A stretch of 64,000 bases of DNA from Psychrobacter urativorans (GTDB lineage: Bacteria; Pseudomonadota; Gammaproteobacteria; Pseudomonadales; Moraxellaceae), in NCBI RefSeq assembly GCF_904846695.1, contig NZ_CAJHBR010000003.1, positions 124,001 to 188,000 of the forward strand, written 5' to 3'. Position 1 is the stretch's first letter; every line of letters starts with the position of its first letter. The position numbers and the translations under genes are program-made. The notes under the pieces were generated by a model, which saw nothing but the letters and a program-made list of their open reading frames with translations, was not told the origin of the DNA and searched no databases. This document shows, in pieces, positions 63,242 through 64,000 of this stretch.

Positions 63242-63598
63242 AGCCTTATTCCTTTATTTATAATTTTATAACGGAGCGAGTTTACAGTGGCGCTAGGATA
63301 ACGCTTTTTAGCCAGATTTACTGACATTTGCAAGTGCATTATTAAGCTAATTATAGTAGCAAAAAAATCGCTTGTTTTTCATTATTACCCTTAATAATTA
63401 TAGCCAATAGTTGTATTTCATAGCTATATTAAATAACTATATTTAATAATAATAAAAACTTTGATACGACAAAAATCTGATACAAGACTGTTTGAATATA
63501 ACCCTCTAGTAAGACAAATTATCTTAAGGCTGGGCAAATAGCAGCTATAAAAAAACGGCTACCGTAGTAACCGTTTTTTATAAAGCAAAAGCTCTAGC
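63242..63598. other. Gap between clpA and ung
   Basis: About 360 bases, very AT-rich near 63400-63470, with an A/T palindrome TATTAAATA (63427-63435) / TATTTAATA (63440-63448). The clpA terminator occupies the right end; the ung promoter is expected here but no clear pair was seen. Confidence 0.45.
63549..63581 (-). terminator. Intrinsic terminator of clpA
   Basis: ACGG-c-TAC / GTA-a-CCGT stem with one mismatch, flanked by A and T runs of five or more. Confidence 0.75.
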
Positions 63599-64000
63599 TT
63601 AGCTTGCTAATGATTCAGAGTCTGAACGTGGCTCATGGGTTTCGACTACTGTGAGTATAATACGGCTATCCGCTGAACCTTTATCACTATTTTTATCAAG
63701 GTTAACCGAGTCTGTATCCGCCGTTTTCTCTGGCTCTAAAGTGAGATGTACTACCCCACCGTTGACCAAATCACCAAACAAAATCATACTCGCCAACGGC
63801 TTTTTGATTTCGTCTTGAATCAGACGCTGCATTGGACGTGCGCCCATTAAACGATCGTAGCCTTTGTCCGCTAAGTACTCACGAACCTCATCATCAATCT
63901 CTAAAGTAACTTGCTTATCATCAAGCTGAACTTGCAATTCAACTAAGAACTTATCAACTACTGAGACAACCACTGATGCATCTAAAGCATTAAACTGGAT
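63599..64000 (-). CDS. clpA: ATP-dependent protease ATPase subunit ClpA, C-terminal end (cut by window edge)
   Basis: About 133 codons ending at 63599, open to the window edge. FNALDASVVVSVVDKFLVEL, then EYLADKGYDRLMGARPMQRL and IQDEIKKPLASMILFGDLVNGG match the C-terminal (D2 small) domain of ClpA, where MGARPM is the sensor-2 region. The final ~40 residues (EPEKTADTDSVNLDKNSDKG) are polar and variable. ClpA unfolds substrates, including tmRNA-tagged proteins, for ClpP. Only the end of the gene is in view. Confidence 0.92.
   Translation of the reverse strand: MQFNALDASVVVSVVDKFLVELQVQLDDKQVTLEIDDEVREYLADKGYDRLMGARPMQRLIQDEIKKPLASMILFGDLVNGGVVHLTLEPEKTADTDSVNLDKNSDKGSADSRIILTVVETHEPRSDSESLAS

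Noticed and set aside
1..64000. Mobile element, prophage, CRISPR array or defence island
   Set aside because: No transposase, integrase, terminal repeats, spacer arrays or defence genes were recognised; gene content and order are of core type throughout.

Overview
The window looks like a core chromosomal stretch of a gammaproteobacterium of the Moraxellaceae, most likely a Psychrobacter-type organism. This rests on moderately AT-leaning DNA, the gene orders prmB-aroC, prmA-fis-purH, hupB/ppiD, iscRSUA-hscBA-fdx and cmk-rpsA-ihfB-lapA-pyrF, and the protein sequences themselves, which resemble Psychrobacter/Acinetobacter versions (for example the PBP1B plus TPR-lipoprotein pair). Genus is inferred by recall, not by a database search. 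I see no phage, insertion sequence, CRISPR array, rRNA or tRNA gene. The only recognised stable RNA is tmRNA.

Layout. 1-3.8 kb is an accessory-looking regulator patch: a cut-off MocR-type regulator divergent from an EamA transporter, then a PaiB-type FMN-binding protein divergent from a second MocR-type regulator. 3.9-4.3 kb is ssrA (tmRNA), followed by an esterase. 5.4-8.1 kb is a CreB/CreC two-component pair. 8.8-11.3 kb is aroC and prmB. 11.8-15.8 kb holds an exported L,D-transpeptidase, a small membrane protein and a DUF389 membrane protein. 16-21.4 kb holds alaS, lysC, csrA and a HopJ-family gene. 21.6-27.1 kb holds a DUF1315 gene, nadK, a YccA-like membrane protein and a CcoI/FixI-type copper ATPase. 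27.4-31.1 kb holds PBP1B and a TPR lipoprotein resembling its activator LpoP. 31.2-35.5 kb is prmA, a zinc-ribbon membrane protein, fis and purH. 35.7-38.1 kb is ppiD and hupB. 39-46.3 kb holds an SCP2/UbiJ-like membrane-anchored protein and the complete isc iron-sulphur operon. 46.5-54.3 kb holds a membrane class III nucleotide cyclase, a HIT-like protein, mfd, rraA and an NAD(P)-binding protein. 54.8-64 kb holds rpsT, a histidine phosphatase, a metallophosphoesterase, pyrF, lapA, ihfB, rpsA, cmk, tadA, ung and the C-terminal end of clpA.

How the parts fit. Most genes serve translation (alaS, rpsA, rpsT, prmA, prmB, tadA, ssrA), envelope building (PBP1B with its probable lipoprotein activator, L,D-transpeptidase, PpiD, LapA), nucleotide and amino-acid synthesis (purH, pyrF, cmk, aroC, lysC, nadK), DNA architecture and repair (hupB, ihfB, fis, mfd, ung) and Fe-S assembly. 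Convergent genes are commonly separated by a single strong bidirectional terminator.

I did not find a convincing undescribed multi-gene system. The more interesting signals are small and regulatory: a probable nested start inside lysC, a terminator inside the isc operon, a terminator-like hairpin squeezed between a promoter and the purH start, a textbook IscR type 1 site over the iscR promoter followed by a leader of about 210 nt, stacked hairpins and a hairpin carrying a triplicated motif in the two long gaps around 38-40 kb, and leader hairpins in front of rpsA and rpsT.
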